A stretch of DNA of 34,281 nt from an uncultured Brachyspira sp. (GTDB lineage Bacteria > Spirochaetota > Brachyspiria > Brachyspirales > Brachyspiraceae), in assembly GCF_944390595.1 (NCBI RefSeq), contig NZ_CALXRN010000190.1:1-34281 (forward strand), in the 5' to 3' direction. The translations under genes were made by a program, and so were the position numbers. Of this stretch, positions 33,926 through 34,281 are shown in pieces (positions within the stretch are counted from its first letter, which is position 1; every line of letters starts with the position of its first letter). Under the pieces are notes generated by a model. That model was not told the origin of the DNA. It ran no database searches and saw nothing but the letters and a program-made list of their open reading frames with translations.

Positions 33926-34233
33926 TGCTATCAATACCATATAATGATATAGAAACAATAAATAAAATTTTATCTTATAATATAAAGTCTGGTAAAGTTT
34001 ATGCTTTTGGTTCAAGATATAAATGTACTAACAGAAAATTTTCTGATTTGGATTTAGCTATTGATTTAAATAGGAAGATGAGTATAAATGAAATAGAGAA
34101 TTTGAAATATGATTTTGAAGAGAGTAATTTAAGTTATAGAGTAGATATTATAGATTATAATAATATAAGCGAAGAGTTTAAGCAAATAATAGACTCAGGC
34201 AGCGAAATAATTTACAGCAGGAGTTTTTTATAA
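33925..34233 (+). CDS. MNT-type minimal nucleotidyltransferase (antitoxin-like)
   Basis: 102 residues, the whole minimal nucleotidyltransferase fold. It has the G29-S30-R31 motif, then D41-x-D43 in SDLDLAID, and a third acidic residue D74 in YRVDIIDY. These are the metal-binding and catalytic residues, so it looks active. It is the partner of the preceding HEPN protein. Its stop overlaps the hsdS start by one base. Confidence 0.9.
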   Translation: MLSIPYNDIETINKILSYNIKSGKVYAFGSRYKCTNRKFSDLDLAIDLNRKMSINEIENLKYDFEESNLSYRVDIIDYNNISEEFKQIIDSGSEIIYSRSFL

Positions 34234-34281
34234 TGAAAAAAGTAAAAGATGATTGGCAGGAAGTTAGGCTAGGGGATATAT
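34233..34281 (+). CDS. hsdS: Type I restriction specificity subunit HsdS, 5' end only
   Basis: Sixteen codons are visible from the ATG at 34233: MKKVKDDWQEVRLGDI. The pattern W-x-x-V-x-L-G-D-I is the usual opening of an HsdS target-recognition domain. The start shares one base with the MNT stop. The rest lies outside the window. Confidence 0.7.
   Translation, partial: MKKVKDDWQEVRLGDI

Noticed and set aside
1-34281. CRISPR arrays, insertion sequences or prophage genes
   Set aside because: No regularly spaced direct repeats, transposase motifs or phage structural genes were found on either strand.

Overview
The window is very AT-rich bacterial DNA. It reads most naturally as a chromosomal segment of a spirochaete, probably Brachyspira. 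This is an inference from base composition, signal peptides and lipoboxes, chemotaxis genes (a large MCP and CheX) and the general character of the proteins; no rRNA is present to settle it. Most of the window is ordinary chromosomal content: tRNA-Cys, a class B penicillin-binding protein, DnaE, TrpRS, RicT, MnmH, TsaB, YaaR, a YggS-type PLP protein and CheX.

Layout. 1-281: the 5' part of an Imm68-like immunity protein gene (-). 486-3439: promoter, tRNA-Cys, ftsI-type PBP with a PASTA domain, then a PfkB sugar kinase. 3444-5912 (-): a DUF151/UVR protein, a transglutaminase-like TPR protein and a small secreted protein in one run. 6104-9975 (+): an overlapping pair, an S55 (SpoIVB-like) peptidase and a secreted beta-propeller protein, closed by a strong terminator. 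10009-13174 (-): a DinG-type helicase fused to an N-terminal RadC/JAB domain, followed by a decayed GNAT acetyltransferase gene. 13319-17219 (+): the accessory cluster described below. 17225-21170 (-): CheX, an amidase lipoprotein, a CNNM/CBS (TlyC/CorC-like) protein and a CapA-like lipoprotein. 21340-25128: dnaE with promoter and terminator. 25134-27229 (-): ricT-trpS. 27341-29116 (+): an unknown lipoprotein and mnmH. 29133-31345 (-): an MCP. 31428-32584 (-): yaaR-tsaB. 32747-34281 (+): yggS, a HEPN/MNT pair and the first 16 codons of a type I restriction specificity subunit (hsdS).

The most unusual region is 13375-17219. A Vps4/spastin-like AAA+ ATPase gene (with a one-base frameshift just after Walker A) is followed by six small genes in tight tandem. 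Four of the products end in nearly the same peptide, DMIVLK (once DMIVHKS). Three of those four also share a core (LIAV.IK.KL..GNY...) and carry an amphipathic or transmembrane N-terminus. Two further products are small membrane proteins, the last interrupted at a nine-T tract. I recognise no named system here. It looks like an AAA+ ATPase with a set of paralogous, membrane-associated, C-terminally tagged partners.

A second theme is translation without a Shine-Dalgarno sequence. The DinG-like, YggS and S55 genes have good sigma-70-like promoters so close to the start codon that their mRNAs may be leaderless or nearly so. The ftsI start lies only 12 nt past the tRNA-Cys 3' end.
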